A stretch of DNA of 64,000 nt from Pseudotabrizicola sp. (GTDB taxonomy: Bacteria; Pseudomonadota; Alphaproteobacteria; Rhodobacterales; Rhodobacteraceae): NCBI RefSeq assembly GCF_030684215.1, contig NZ_JAUXOV010000041.1, positions 1 through 64,000 of the forward strand, read 5' to 3'. Below are positions 28,426-37,470 of the stretch, piece by piece. The notes beneath the pieces are model-generated. The model did no database searches and was not told the DNA's origin. It saw only the letters and a program-made list of their open reading frames with translations. Both the position numbers and the translations under genes were made by a program. Numbering within the stretch: position 1 is the first letter of the stretch; each line of letters begins with the position of its first letter.

Positions 28426-29266
28426 TTACGCCTCCCTCAATATTGGCCCACCAAGGCAGGTTCAGCCACCAGTCCCACCAGACGACCCATTGGTCGAACC
28501 AGATGGTCCCGGAAATCACGATACAGATTGCCGACCAGAAACCCGCGTTCAGCGCCAGCAGCAGGCCCACACGGTGGATGCCAAGCGTGCCGACCGAATA
28601 CCCGATCAGATCGCGGAAATAGGTGTCTTCATGATCCGGGGTGCGCATTTCCTTGCCCTTTTCAGGGTTGGCCGCCGACAGGATCAGCGCGCCATGCAAG
28701 GACAGCGCTAAAGCCGTGGTGAAGAAAAAGCTTACCGCGATCATATGGGCCGGGTTGTAGTGGAAGTTGCCGTATTGATACCCGGTGTTTGACACCCAAT
28801 CGAGGTGCGTCCAGATCCCGTAGGGAAAGGCATAGCCCCAGGCCCCCATCAGGACCGGACGGATGACCACCAGTGTCAGATAGGCGAAAATCGCGACACC
28901 AAAGGCCACAGGCACATGAAAGCCCATGCCCAGCTTGCGGCAAATCTCGACCTCGCGCAGCGCCCAGGACACGAAAGCCCCGATCGCACAGATGGTGATA
29001 ACCTGCCATAATCCGCCTTCACGCAGCGGTGCCGCGGCAAGGCCCATTTCAACAGGCGGTGGTGCAATAGAGATCAGCCAAGGGTTCCACGTTCCCTGAA
29101 GGCTTGCACCGTAAAAGATCAAAAGGGTGCCGAGGGCAGCAAAGAAAAAGCCCACGACTCCAAAGAAGCCGACGTAGAAAGGGCCGACCCAGAAGTCGAA
29201 CAGGTTCCCGCCGACAAGCGTGCCGCCCGGCACGCGGTATTTTCGTTCGAAGCTGAGCAGTGCCAT
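28418..29266 (-). CDS. pufL: Photosynthetic reaction centre subunit L
   Basis: A 282-residue five-helix inner-membrane protein partnering with PufM. It begins [19 protein letters not shown], the conserved L start, and contains [40 protein letters not shown] (special-pair histidine) and [13 protein letters not shown] (iron ligand area). Length equals that of the Rhodobacter subunit. A 126-base gap with a GC-rich hairpin separates it from pufA, and its end overlaps pufM. Confidence 0.98.
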   Translation of the reverse strand: MALLSFERKYRVPGGTLVGGNLFDFWVGPFYVGFFGVVGFFFAALGTLLIFYGASLQGTWNPWLISIAPPPVEMGLAAAPLREGGLWQVITICAIGAFVSWALREVEICRKLGMGFHVPVAFGVAIFAYLTLVVIRPVLMGAWGYAFPYGIWTHLDWVSNTGYQYGNFHYNPAHMIAVSFFFTTALALSLHGALILSAANPEKGKEMRTPDHEDTYFRDLIGYSVGTLGIHRVGLLLALNAGFWSAICIVISGTIWFDQWVVWWDWWLNLPWWANIEGGVNG

Positions 29267-29350
29267 GCTTCCCTCTCCGCGTTTATGGAGGCGGTCCCGT
29301 CATGGGCAGGATGCGCCATGGGGGGCCGACTTGAATTTTGTTTGATGTCC

Positions 29351-29379
29351 GCGGGCGACCCGACCAGCGAGCCGCCCAC
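29351..29379 (-). promoter_or_regulatory. Intercistronic hairpin between pufA and pufL
   Basis: In the minus-strand RNA GUGGGCG pairs with CGCCCGC (one G-U) around a GC-rich loop, just downstream of pufA. In Rhodobacter capsulatus a hairpin at this place is known to protect the pufBA mRNA and raise light-harvesting over reaction-centre protein. Position and structure support the same role here; function is inferred. Confidence 0.6.
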
Positions 29380-29393
29380 GAGAGAGGCACGGA

Positions 29394-29567
29394 TTACTCC
29401 GCAGCCACGCGGTTGTATTTCGCCGCTGCAATGTCGAACCAGTTGTAGGATGGGTTCGACAGCAGAACGAGATGGATCATCGCCGCCAACAGGAACAGGA
29501 AAACGCCCTGTGCCACGAAAACGCGACGGGGATCGAAGATCAGCCAGATTTTGTAAAATTTCGACAT
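29394..29567 (-). CDS. pufA: Light-harvesting complex 1 alpha polypeptide
   Basis: A 57-residue single-helix antenna protein. The N-terminal [19 protein letters not shown] is the classic LH1 alpha opening, and the bacteriochlorophyll-ligand histidine lies in [15 protein letters not shown]. The C-terminal part is [21 protein letters not shown] lies about 9 bases before the ATG at 29567; the open frame upstream runs into pufB. It lies 13 bases after pufB. Confidence 0.97.
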   Translation of the reverse strand: MSKFYKIWLIFDPRRVFVAQGVFLFLLAAMIHLVLLSNPSYNWFDIAAAKYNRVAAE

Positions 29568-29580
29568 TGTGTGATCCTCC

Positions 29581-29730
29581 TCAGAACCAAGGGCGCCAGA
29601 TGTAGACCGCCAGATGAGCAACCACGGCGATGGCTGTGAAAAGCCAAAGCCCGCTCATGTAAACGGAATGCAGTTCTTGCGCCTGCTCGTCGGTAAGACC
29701 TGTGAAGCTCAGGTCGGTTCTATCAGCCAT
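29581..29730 (-). CDS. pufB: Light-harvesting complex 1 beta polypeptide
   Basis: A 49-residue antenna protein. [20 protein letters not shown] is the typical LH1 beta N-terminus, with the ligand histidine in [18 protein letters not shown]. The ATG at 29730 has GGAGG shortly upstream. It pairs with PufA in the ring around the reaction centre. The 159 bases before it, back to pufQ, hold a small GC hairpin (29756-29774) and no other gene. Confidence 0.97.
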   Translation of the reverse strand: MADRTDLSFTGLTDEQAQELHSVYMSGLWLFTAIAVVAHLAVYIWRPWF

Positions 29731-29889
29731 GTTATCCTCCGGATTTGGAGACTGCCGCCGCAAACCCTGCGGCGTAGGTCACGGATCGGCGGAGTGCCTT
29801 TCCGAGTTTTTCACCCACCCACGATGATTTGCGGAGAGGCGAAGCGATGGCTTCCGACGGGCGCGGCGGAAGGAAAATCAGCCGGCCCC

Positions 29890-30102
29890 TCAGGGTCGGA
29901 ATATCGCGGGCGTGATCGCCTTGGCCTCAAGCCAGGCGCGGGCCAGCGGCCCATGCACCGGCAGGCGCTGATGGCGGATCACAGACCAGGCCCAGGCCCC
30001 AAGGGACAAGGGCACTGCAACCATGAAGATCAGTGCGAAATACATGTAGAACTCGGCTTTTGGCGTGCGGTGCGCATGCCCGCCTGCGGTCTGGTCACTC
30101 AT
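29890..30102 (-). CDS. pufQ: PufQ, bacteriochlorophyll synthesis/assembly factor
   Basis: A 70-residue membrane protein encoded between bchZ and pufB, the fixed position of pufQ in Rhodobacter. It has [20 protein letters not shown] as its membrane helix and a conserved end [20 protein letters not shown]. In Rhodobacter it affects bacteriochlorophyll formation and complex assembly. Its ATG overlaps the bchZ stop as ATGA, so translation is coupled to bchZ. Confidence 0.93.
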   Translation of the reverse strand: MSDQTAGGHAHRTPKAEFYMYFALIFMVAVPLSLGAWAWSVIRHQRLPVHGPLARAWLEAKAITPAIFRP

Positions 30103-31586
30103 GTCGTGCCTCCCTTGCTGTCTTGCGTCTCGGACTTGCGGGCATCCCCGCGCAGACCTTCGACAAATTCGATAATTACCCGCTCGGCCCCATGGTCGAG
30201 CGCGGCCTTTTCCGCTGCATCCCGGAGGGATTTGGCGGCAGATATCCGGGTCAACACCGGATGTTCGGAAACGATGCGATCAAGGGCTGCCTGCGCATCT
30301 AGATCCCACGGAAAATCGCGCCGCAGCGTGGTCGGCGTGGCGGCTGCCGAGTCCATATCGGTGCCCAAGGGCAGGATGTGGAACAGGGCTTCAAACAGAC
30401 CGTTGCAGACCTCCTGCAAGATCCAGACCGCGCCCGCATAGCCCATGAACGGCGTGCCGGTGTGGCGCCGGATAGCGGCCCCCGGAAAACTTGCGGCAAT
30501 GAAACTGGGGGCCGGGCCATGCCCGCCCTTGAGTTCCGCCAGATACATCTTCTCGTTGATCGACCCCATCACGATCAGAGGGCGGTGCTTTTTCAGATCG
30601 GCCCGCACCGCTTCGTTATTGGTCTTCTTGCCCGCCACACGGGAAACCGCAAAAGCGCAAGGCAGGCCAAGGTCGTCTTCCAGATACGCCCGCACGCCGC
30701 GCGCATAGGTTTCATTGGCGACGATGGCGAAACTGGCGGTGGCAAAGAAATCCTGCGTGACGGACCGCCACAAATCCCACACTGGCTTGAGCGTCGAGTG
30801 TTTTTCACGCTCGATGAATGGTTCCGGGTCAAGCCCCAAGAGTTCGCCCAGGGTGCGCAGGAATTTGGTTGTCGATTCAAGGCCAAAGGGTGCTTGCAGG
30901 TAGGGCTTGCCCAGAACCTCGGCCAGACCCCGGCCAAATTCGCGGTACATGACGATGTTGACATCAGCATTCACCAGATTGCGCATCTCGGCCAGATGAG
31001 CGCCAAGCGGCATCACCATGTTGACCTGCGCGCCCATGCCCTCAATCAGACGGCGGATCTCGTAGAGGTCCGACGCCATGTTGAAGGTGCCATACATCGG
31101 GCCAAGGATGTTGACGCGAGGCTTGTCACCGGGTTCGCGCTTTTTCTCCAGCGGCATCCGGCCCTTGGTCATGCCAAATTCGGTGAAGATCCAGGTCATC
31201 GCCCGGTCAGCACATTGCCATTGGTCCTCATCAATGGTGCGCGGCAGGAAGCGTTGAATATTGGTGCCAGCAGGCGTGACCCCGCCGCCGATCATCTCGG
31301 CAATCGAGCCCGTGACCACAACAGCCGGCAGCGCCGGATCCAGCGTTTTCCACGCCCGCGCCATCGACGCTTCGGTGCCCGATGACATCTCATCCTCGGC
31401 CAGACCGGTGACGACGATGGGCAACTCATGCGGCGGCAGCGCGTCGGTGTAGTGCAGAACCGAGGTCACGGGCAGGTTTTCGCAGCCCACCGGGCCGTCG
31501 ATGACCACCTGCAAGCCTTTGACAGCGCAAAAAGCGTAGATCGCCCCCCAGTAGCCGCCTGCCCGGTCGTGATCCTGCACTAACAT
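30099..31586 (-). CDS. bchZ: Chlorophyllide a reductase subunit Z
   Basis: A 495-residue subunit of the nitrogenase-like chlorophyllide a reductase (BchXYZ) that reduces ring B on the way to bacteriochlorophyll a. It starts [15 protein letters not shown], as known BchZ proteins do, and has the cluster cysteine in [17 protein letters not shown] placed the start at 31586 because GGGGAGG lies 5 bases before it; the open frame adds 15 residues upstream without support. The 61-base gap to bchY contains a dispersed repeat copy. Confidence 0.97.
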   Translation of the reverse strand: MLVQDHDRAGGYWGAIYAFCAVKGLQVVIDGPVGCENLPVTSVLHYTDALPPHELPIVVTGLAEDEMSSGTEASMARAWKTLDPALPAVVVTGSIAEMIGGGVTPAGTNIQRFLPRTIDEDQWQCADRAMTWIFTEFGMTKGRMPLEKKREPGDKPRVNILGPMYGTFNMASDLYEIRRLIEGMGAQVNMVMPLGAHLAEMRNLVNADVNIVMYREFGRGLAEVLGKPYLQAPFGLESTTKFLRTLGELLGLDPEPFIEREKHSTLKPVWDLWRSVTQDFFATASFAIVANETYARGVRAYLEDDLGLPCAFAVSRVAGKKTNNEAVRADLKKHRPLIVMGSINEKMYLAELKGGHGPAPSFIAASFPGAAIRRHTGTPFMGYAGAVWILQEVCNGLFEALFHILPLGTDMDSAAATPTTLRRDFPWDLDAQAALDRIVSEHPVLTRISAAKSLRDAAEKAALDHGAERVIIEFVEGLRGDARKSETQDSKGGTT

Positions 31587-31614
31587 GCGGACCTCCCCGC
31601 GCAGCGCGCGCAAC

Positions 31615-31637
31615 ATGAGTATTTTTGCCAAGATGAA
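31615..31637. repeat. Dispersed intergenic repeat, module A, inside the bch operon
   Basis: ATGAGTATTTTTGCCAAGAT followed by GAA lies between bchY and bchZ, unlike most copies, which lie between transcription units. The transcript carries its complement. Confidence 0.75.
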
Positions 31638-31647
31638 AGCGGAGTGG

Positions 31648-33189
31648 TCAAATCATCTCCTCCGCTTTTGCGGCGCGGGCCAGCTTGTCGAGTTTCTTTT
31701 GATGTGCGGCGCGGAAATCGGGGCGCAGATTGGGCGCGCCCTCCCAGATGCCAGCGGTGTCGCCGGTGCCCACACCTTCAAAGAAGGCTTTCATGCCAAT
31801 CATCCGGGCCTTGTTGCCCATGGCAGCGTTAATGACCTGCGCCAGCGACCCAGCCCCTGCCGGGCCCATCAACGGGCGCGCAGAGATGAGGTTGGTGAAG
31901 TAAAGTGCTGGAATTCCAAGCTCTTTGGCTTTTTGCACAACTGGCGTTGTGCCGATGGCGAGATCAGGTTGGAAGCCCTCCATCGCGGCGCAATCGTCCT
32001 CCAGGCTGGCGCGGAACTTTACCGCGACGCCCTTGTCGGCAAGCCATGCACGGTCGGCCTCGCTCCAGTCGGTGCGGGCGCAGGCGGTGCCGACGTAAGC
32101 CACATCTGCGCCGCTTTCGATCAGTAAGCGCGCGACCAGAAGTTCGGAACCCTCATAGCCCGACAGCGTGATCCGACCTTTGATCGGGTTGGCGGCGAGC
32201 GCAGATTTGATGGCGCCACCAAAGGCGTTCTGGGCGGCGATGATCTTTTCGGGTGCCACATCATAGGCTTCGCCGATGTTTTGCAGCCATGCCATCGTGC
32301 CGTCATAGCCCACTGGGGCCGAGCCAACGACAGTACGGCCTGCGGCCTGAAACTCGCGGACGGCGGCGGAATAGAATGGGTGGATTGCAGCCACGACCTT
32401 GGAATCAAGCGCCGCATACAGCTCGCGCCATTCGCGGCAGGGCACCACAGGACCGGCGGCAAGGCCCATCGGGGCCAGCATCGCACCGATCATCATCGGA
32501 TCAGCCGGGAACATCTCGCCCAACAGGGCCACCGTCGGGCGATCCGAGCGGCCTTGCGCAGGGGCGGCCACAGGGCCTGCCATGATCTCGGCCCGGGCAT
32601 AGGCAAGCATTGCGCCCGCCAACACATCCTTGGCCTCGGCATGGGTGGGCACGCCAAAGCCGGGCACGTCGATGCCCACAATGCGCACGCCGTTGATTTC
32701 ATTGGGCAACAGCCGCAGCGGCACGCCGCTGGCGGTTGGCACGCACAGGTTGGTCACCACGACCGCATCATAGCGGTCTGGGTCGGCCAGCTCGTGCACC
32801 GCGTCGCGGATGTCTTCAAACAGCTTGCCAGTCACCAACGATTCCGAGTTGAAGGGCACATAGCCCACCGACCTCCGCGCGCCGTAGAAATGCGACACGA
32901 ACGTCAGCCCATAGACGCAGCAGGCAGACCCTGACAGCACCGTCGCCACCCGCCGCATACGCAGGCCCACGCGCAAGCTGCCGAAGGCCGGGCACATGGA
33001 TTGCGGTTTATCATGGGGGCCTTGCGGGTAATCTTTCGCGTAACGGTTGAGAAGTTCAGAGTTCCCGGCCGCCCGTGCTGCCTCTTGCATCGCGCCCGCT
33101 CCGGCATGGCACCCCTGGCCGTCCAGTGATGGCAGGGCTTGCCCTGTCACCGGGGGCTGGTCGGGGGCGGCATGGCGGATGCTGGTCAT
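31648..33189 (-). CDS. bchY: Chlorophyllide a reductase subunit Y
   Basis: A 513-residue partner of BchZ, forming the catalytic heterotetramer with a 4Fe-4S cluster between them. Cluster-region cysteines are visible in [37 protein letters not shown] and [17 protein letters not shown]. The first 35 residues are variable and start at the ATG coupled to a 24-codon ORF upstream (TGA overlaps ATG). The end of the protein is charged and ends AKAEEMI. Expression is with bchX and bchZ. Confidence 0.97.
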   Translation of the reverse strand: MTSIRHAAPDQPPVTGQALPSLDGQGCHAGAGAMQEAARAAGNSELLNRYAKDYPQGPHDKPQSMCPAFGSLRVGLRMRRVATVLSGSACCVYGLTFVSHFYGARRSVGYVPFNSESLVTGKLFEDIRDAVHELADPDRYDAVVVTNLCVPTASGVPLRLLPNEINGVRIVGIDVPGFGVPTHAEAKDVLAGAMLAYARAEIMAGPVAAPAQGRSDRPTVALLGEMFPADPMMIGAMLAPMGLAAGPVVPCREWRELYAALDSKVVAAIHPFYSAAVREFQAAGRTVVGSAPVGYDGTMAWLQNIGEAYDVAPEKIIAAQNAFGGAIKSALAANPIKGRITLSGYEGSELLVARLLIESGADVAYVGTACARTDWSEADRAWLADKGVAVKFRASLEDDCAAMEGFQPDLAIGTTPVVQKAKELGIPALYFTNLISARPLMGPAGAGSLAQVINAAMGNKARMIGMKAFFEGVGTGDTAGIWEGAPNLRPDFRAAHQKKLDKLARAAKAEEMI

Positions 33190-33260
33190 TTCGACCCCGC
33201 CTTGCGCTGCATGTCGCGCAGCGCCGCTTCGATTTTTGCTAAGGTGTCGAGATCAAACAT
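33186..33260 (-). CDS. Short coupled ORF between bchX and bchY
   Basis: A 24-codon frame that starts inside the end of bchX and stops inside the start codon area of bchY (ATGA overlap). It reads [20 protein letters not shown] then AGSK, which would form an amphipathic helix. A GGAAGTGG lies about 9 bases before its ATG. It exactly fills the gap between the two genes, so it could act as a translation-coupling peptide or be a real small subunit. I know of no named family. It is too short to be sure it is made. Confidence 0.45.
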   Translation of the reverse strand: MFDLDTLAKIEAALRDMQRKAGSK

Positions 33261-34257
33261 TGTCATACACCACTTCCAGCGAGGCTTTCACATTGGCGAA
33301 CTTGCCGCGCATGTCGGCGTCGGTGGCCGGGGTCAGCACAAAATCGGCGCCGGTGTGTTCAGCACTGAACAGGTTCAGCAAGCCGTCCTGGGTCAGGGGT
33401 GCAGGCCGCACCGGGGGGGCGATGCCGACGGCGGTGGCAAGGTCGGCAAACATCGGGCCCCATTGCGACTCGTAGCTGCCAACAATTTGATAATTCGCGG
33501 ATTTCTTGCGCAGGTCATCATCTTGCGGAATGGCGGCCAGCACCGGAATCTTGACCGCTTCGGCAAAGGCCGCAGCCTCGCCCGTGCCGTCATCCTTGTT
33601 GATGACCAACCCCGCAATGCCGACATTGCCTCCCAGACGCCGGAAATACTCCACCGCCGAGCAGACGTTGTTGGCGACATACAAGGATTGCAGATCGTTT
33701 GACGCGACAAGGATCACCTTTTGCGCCATGTCGCGGGCGATCGGCAGACCGAAGCCGCCGCAGACCACATCGCCTAGGAAATCCAAGAGGACATAGTCGA
33801 AATCCCAGTCGTGGAAGCCCAGCTTTTCCAGCAACTCAAAGCCGTGGATGATGCCGCGACCGCCGCAACCGCGGCCCACTTCCGGCCCGCCAAGTTCCAT
33901 CGCAAAGACGCCGCCGCGTTTGAAGCAGACGTCGCCAATCTTCACCTCTTCGCCCGCCAGTTTCTTCCGGGTCGAGGTCTCAATAATGGTCGGGCAGGCC
34001 TTGCCGCCGAACAAAAGCGAGGTCGTGTCAGACTTTGGATCACAGCCGATCAGAAGCACACGCTTGCCCATTTCGGCCATCATGTGGGACAGGTTGGCCA
34101 GCGTGAACGACTTCCCGATGCCACCCTTGCCATAGATCGCGATGATCTGGGTGTGCTTGGTAGGCTCGCCCTGCGGCACCTCAAGCGTTGGCTCTTCATG
34201 CGCTTCATCGCGCAGGCGGGCGTCGAAATCCTTCAGATTAGGGATATCAAGGGTCAT
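33253..34257 (-). CDS. bchX: Chlorophyllide a reductase iron protein
   Basis: A 334-residue NifH-like ATPase that passes electrons to BchYZ. The P-loop is [18 protein letters not shown]; the 4Fe-4S ligand cysteines are in [15 protein letters not shown] and [29 protein letters not shown] is the switch region. Length and N-terminal extension (about 35 residues before the P-loop) fit BchX rather than BchL. Its start overlaps the bchC stop (ATGA) and its end overlaps a 24-codon ORF leading to bchY. Confidence 0.97.
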   Translation of the reverse strand: MTLDIPNLKDFDARLRDEAHEEPTLEVPQGEPTKHTQIIAIYGKGGIGKSFTLANLSHMMAEMGKRVLLIGCDPKSDTTSLLFGGKACPTIIETSTRKKLAGEEVKIGDVCFKRGGVFAMELGGPEVGRGCGGRGIIHGFELLEKLGFHDWDFDYVLLDFLGDVVCGGFGLPIARDMAQKVILVASNDLQSLYVANNVCSAVEYFRRLGGNVGIAGLVINKDDGTGEAAAFAEAVKIPVLAAIPQDDDLRKKSANYQIVGSYESQWGPMFADLATAVGIAPPVRPAPLTQDGLLNLFSAEHTGADFVLTPATDADMRGKFANVKASLEVVYDNV

Positions 34258-35198
34258 GCTTGGCCGCTCCAGTCTAGGATCATCTTCAGGCAGGACGCGT
34301 CTTCAAAAGCCGTTTGGTAGGCCCCTGTTGCGTCACGTGCCGGACGGGTGTGGGTGATCAGGCCCGACAGCGACAAGGCGCCGCTTTCGATCAGGGTCCG
34401 CGTGGCGGTCAGGTCGTCGGCGTTCCATTCAGCGGCGATGCGAAAGCGCGCCTCGCGCATGAACGCGGGCGGGAAGGCGAAGGCGACTGGTTCGGTATAG
34501 AACCCGGCCAGCACAATCTCGCCGCCTTTGGCCAGACGCATCACCAATTGGTCCAGCAGACCGGGCGCGCCACTGGCATCGTAAATTGCGCGATAATCGC
34601 GGCGGGTATCATCGGCGGGGTCGATCACATCATAGCCGATCGCGCCGTCGCGGCGGGCGGGGTTTGTGTCCCACACGGTTGGCGCAGGCGCACCGGCGGC
34701 GACAGTCAACCGCGCAAGCAGGCGGCCAAGGGTGCCATGCCCCACGATCAAATCGGGCAACGCGGTATTGAAGCCAGCAAGGGCATGGCGCGCGGTTGCG
34801 GCAAGAGCCAGAAGCGCGCCGGTCGCGCCCATGCTGCGGTCCATCCGGGCGACCCGCGATGCAGGCGTTACCAGATGGCGCGACGCGCCACCAAACAGCC
34901 CCCGCACATTGGCGGTATAACAATTGGCCCCCGGCACGAACACATGCTCGCCCACCCGGTAGCCGCTTTCAGGGGCGGCCTCGACCACCTCACCAAAGGA
35001 TTCGTAGCCGGGCACAAGCGGATAGCCCATGCCCGGAAACGGCGGCATTGTGCCGGACCAGAACAGCTTTTCCGTGCCGGTAGAGATGCCGGAATGCGAA
35101 ACCTCGACCACCAGATCACCTGCTGTCGGGGCGGTAAGGCCCAACGTGCCAAGTCCCAGATCGCGGGGGCCGGACAGGATGACAGCGGTTGTTCTCAC
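34254..35198 (-). CDS. bchC: 3-Hydroxyethyl bacteriochlorophyllide a dehydrogenase
   Basis: A 314-residue member of the medium-chain alcohol dehydrogenase fold that oxidises the C3 hydroxyethyl group in bacteriochlorophyll a synthesis. [35 protein letters not shown] and the cofactor loop [18 protein letters not shown] are visible. The GTG start at 35198 follows GGAGG by 7 bases; the open frame upstream lacks support. It opens the bchCXYZ part and is preceded by two PpsR-type palindromes about 70 and 95 bases upstream, indicating its own redox/light-regulated promoter besides read-through from crtEF. Confidence 0.95.
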   Translation of the reverse strand: MRTTAVILSGPRDLGLGTLGLTAPTAGDLVVEVSHSGISTGTEKLFWSGTMPPFPGMGYPLVPGYESFGEVVEAAPESGYRVGEHVFVPGANCYTANVRGLFGGASRHLVTPASRVARMDRSMGATGALLALAATARHALAGFNTALPDLIVGHGTLGRLLARLTVAAGAPAPTVWDTNPARRDGAIGYDVIDPADDTRRDYRAIYDASGAPGLLDQLVMRLAKGGEIVLAGFYTEPVAFAFPPAFMREARFRIAAEWNADDLTATRTLIESGALSLSGLITHTRPARDATGAYQTAFEDASCLKMILDWSGQA

Positions 35199-35265
35199 GT
35201 GGTGGCCTCCCCTTCCCGTCCCTTCGCGACATAGAGTCGCAGATGGCCGGGCTCTTTGCGTTATG

Positions 35266-35283
35266 TGTAAGTTTAACCTTACA
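35266..35283. promoter_or_regulatory. PpsR/CrtJ-type binding site 1 before bchC
   Basis: TGTAAGTTTAACCTTACA matches the TGT-N12-ACA consensus exactly and has further symmetry (TGTAAG...CTTACA). It lies 68 bases upstream of the bchC start. PpsR represses photosynthesis genes under oxygen in Rhodobacter. Confidence 0.85.
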
Positions 35284-35291
35284 ATCGCCAG

Positions 35292-35309
35292 TGTCAATTT
35301 AAATGGACA
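35292..35309. promoter_or_regulatory. PpsR/CrtJ-type binding site 2 before bchC
   Basis: TGTCAATTTAAATGGACA matches TGT-N12-ACA and lies 8 bases from site 1. Paired sites suit the cooperative binding of PpsR/CrtJ tetramers. Confidence 0.83.
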
Positions 35310-35356
35310 CATTTTTGGCAGATAGGCGCGCGGGGCGTTGAAAATATCGGCAGCCC

Positions 35357-36472
35357 TTAGCCCGCCGACCGTTCAGCGGTGATTGCCGAGGTCACATAAG
35401 GCCGTGGACCGGGCAAAGACCGCACCGCCGTAAACCCGGCGGCGGCAAGCAAGTCCGCAATGTCGGCAGCAGACCGCGTGCGCCCGGTCTGCATCGCCAA
35501 AGTGTAAACTGCAAAATACACATCGGTGGCCGGATCAGGGCGAGCGCCGCCGGACATGGGTTCGGAAATTATCACTCGCCCACCGGGTGGCAAAGCGGCA
35601 TGAACCTGCGCCAGAAGGGCCGCCACAGTGGCATCGGCATGGTCATACAGCACCCGGATCAGGCTGATCGCGTCAGCGCCGCGTGGCAACGGATCGTCGC
35701 GAAAACTGCCCGGATACACAGTCAGGCGTTGCAAGGCTGGCGCGCCACTGACCACGGCGGGCAGGTCAAACAACGTCAGATCCAGCTTGGGATATTGCGC
35801 TTGGACCGCCTGCAAAAACGCCCCCGTGCCGCCACCCACATCCATCAGATGCCGGGTGCCGGACAGGTTGACCAACCGCAGGGTGTCGGCAGCAACCAGC
35901 GCCTGACTGTCAGCCATCAATTGGCTGTAGCGCGCGGCAAGCGTGGGGTCAGCCGCGCCACCCGCACCGAAAACATAGGGCCAGAACCGCGCCAGTTCCG
36001 GCTGGGTATCCCCCCTGAAAAACGCCACCGGATCGGTCAGGTCGCGGTACAGGACATCATGGTGGCGCACCATAGCCTCTAGCCCCGGCACGGTCAGAAA
36101 GGCCCCTCCGCGTGGGGTCAGATGCCACGCCCCGCGCGCAAATCGCAGCAGCTTCAGCGCCGCCCCGGCTTGCAGCAATATCGCCATGCGCGGCTCTGGC
36201 ACCCCCGCCAGCAGGCCAAGCGCCGGGGTCGTCGCAGCCCCGTCGGCCAGCCTGTGCAGCACGCGCAGTTCAACCAGCGCCAGCAGGGTCTGCGATTGCA
36301 CAAAGCCCGACACCACATCGAAAAGCGCTCGCCCTTCAGCGCGCGACTTCAACCTAAGGCCCGGAATACGTTCAATAATAGCATGAAATTTTGGCGACAT
36401 CGCAACCCGTGTCAGCCATCCCGGCCCTGATCTGCGCGCCCGGACTGGCCCCTGCAAGGGCAGATCGGCCAT
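35357..36472 (-). CDS. crtF: Demethylspheroidene O-methyltransferase
   Basis: A 371-residue SAM-dependent enzyme that methylates the 1-hydroxy group in the spheroidene pathway. The C-terminal methyltransferase domain has [20 protein letters not shown] and later [11 protein letters not shown]; the N-terminal dimerisation part has [18 protein letters not shown]. Its ATG lies 3 bases after the crtE stop, so the two are translated together. The 158 bases after it, before bchC, hold the paired PpsR sites. Confidence 0.94.
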   Translation of the reverse strand: MADLPLQGPVRARRSGPGWLTRVAMSPKFHAIIERIPGLRLKSRAEGRALFDVVSGFVQSQTLLALVELRVLHRLADGAATTPALGLLAGVPEPRMAILLQAGAALKLLRFARGAWHLTPRGGAFLTVPGLEAMVRHHDVLYRDLTDPVAFFRGDTQPELARFWPYVFGAGGAADPTLAARYSQLMADSQALVAADTLRLVNLSGTRHLMDVGGGTGAFLQAVQAQYPKLDLTLFDLPAVVSGAPALQRLTVYPGSFRDDPLPRGADAISLIRVLYDHADATVAALLAQVHAALPPGGRVIISEPMSGGARPDPATDVYFAVYTLAMQTGRTRSAADIADLLAAAGFTAVRSLPGPRPYVTSAITAERSAG

Positions 36473-36475
36473 GGC

Positions 36476-37345
36476 TTAGCCCTTGGCGGCGGTCAGCCGC
36501 GCCGGGGTCATCTTTTCGGCATAGGCGCGGACCATCTTGGCCAGCATCGCCTCGCCCGGACAGGCCGGGATCGACGCAATCGCGCCGCCAAGAATATCAC
36601 GCAAATGGGCCACCGCACCAGAAACGCCCAGTTCGGCCACCGCCGAGGGGCGGCCATGCGCCGCGTCCTGCCCGGCAGGTTTGCCCATATCCTCGACACC
36701 CAGAAGCGCGTCCTTCAGATCGTCGGCAACCTGAAACGCCGACCCGATCCGCGCGCCCAGTTCTTCCCACGGTTCGGCATCCTGACCCGCAGCAATGGCC
36801 CCCATCTGGGTGGCCGCAATGAACAGCGCGCCGGTCTTGGCGCGGTGATAGGCGTCAAGGTTGATCTGCGTCTCGCTCTCCCAGCCCTGGCCTGCGCAGA
36901 TGCCAAGCGGCATGCCCGTGCGCTGCGCCAGATGCGACACCAGCCGCAACGCGCGGTCGGGCGCATTGCCCCCCGCACGCGCCAGCACCTCAAACGCCAG
37001 CACGATCAGACTGTCGCCCGCCAGCACCGCCAAAGGCTCGCCAAAGGCGCGGTGCACGGTCGCCTTGCCGCGCCGCACATCGGCATTGTCAAAGGCGGGC
37101 AGGTCATCATGGACAAGGCTGGCGCAATGGATCAGCTCTAGCGCGGCCGCCGCCGCATCGGTCAGGCCGGGGTGGTCGTCGCCACAGGCCAGCGCCACCG
37201 ACATCAGAATCGTAGGTCTGATCCGCGCGCCGCCCGGAAACACCGCATAGGGCAAAGCCGCCCCGAGTCGCGGCGGGGCCGCGCCCGATTGCGCTATCGC
37301 CATCGCCTGCATCATCGCCGCTTCAATCCGCCCGTCCAGTGCCAT
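36476..37345 (-). CDS. crtE: Geranylgeranyl diphosphate synthase
   Basis: A 289-residue prenyltransferase giving the C20 precursor of carotenoids and the bacteriochlorophyll tail. The first aspartate-rich motif is LVHDDLPAFDNADVRRGK and the second is FQVADDLKDALLG; GGARIRP is the opening basic motif. It is the first gene of the crtEF-bchCXYZ-puf superoperon. Two PpsR-type palindromes lie 56-97 bases upstream, in the region shared with divergent crtD. Confidence 0.95.
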   Translation of the reverse strand: MALDGRIEAAMMQAMAIAQSGAAPPRLGAALPYAVFPGGARIRPTILMSVALACGDDHPGLTDAAAAALELIHCASLVHDDLPAFDNADVRRGKATVHRAFGEPLAVLAGDSLIVLAFEVLARAGGNAPDRALRLVSHLAQRTGMPLGICAGQGWESETQINLDAYHRAKTGALFIAATQMGAIAAGQDAEPWEELGARIGSAFQVADDLKDALLGVEDMGKPAGQDAAHGRPSAVAELGVSGAVAHLRDILGGAIASIPACPGEAMLAKMVRAYAEKMTPARLTAAKG

Positions 37346-37400
37346 GCGCCGCCCCTTACTGACGTTGTATCGGCCTTATCGTGGCAGTCTGCGTCGCATG

Positions 37401-37418
37401 TGTAAACTAAAACTTACA
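37401..37418. promoter_or_regulatory. PpsR/CrtJ-type site 1 in the crtE-crtD divergent region
   Basis: TGTAAACTAAAACTTACA fits TGT-N12-ACA with near-perfect outer symmetry. It should control the crtE side and perhaps crtD. Confidence 0.85.
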
Positions 37419-37424
37419 CTTCGA

Positions 37425-37442
37425 TGTCATTTACTATGGACA
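37425..37442. promoter_or_regulatory. PpsR/CrtJ-type site 2 in the crtE-crtD divergent region
   Basis: TGTCATTTACTATGGACA fits TGT-N12-ACA. It starts 6 bases after site 1 and ends 28 bases before the crtD ATG, a position that would block crtD initiation. Confidence 0.83.
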
Positions 37443-37470
37443 ACCGCCGCCACCCGGCCAAAATGGGCCA

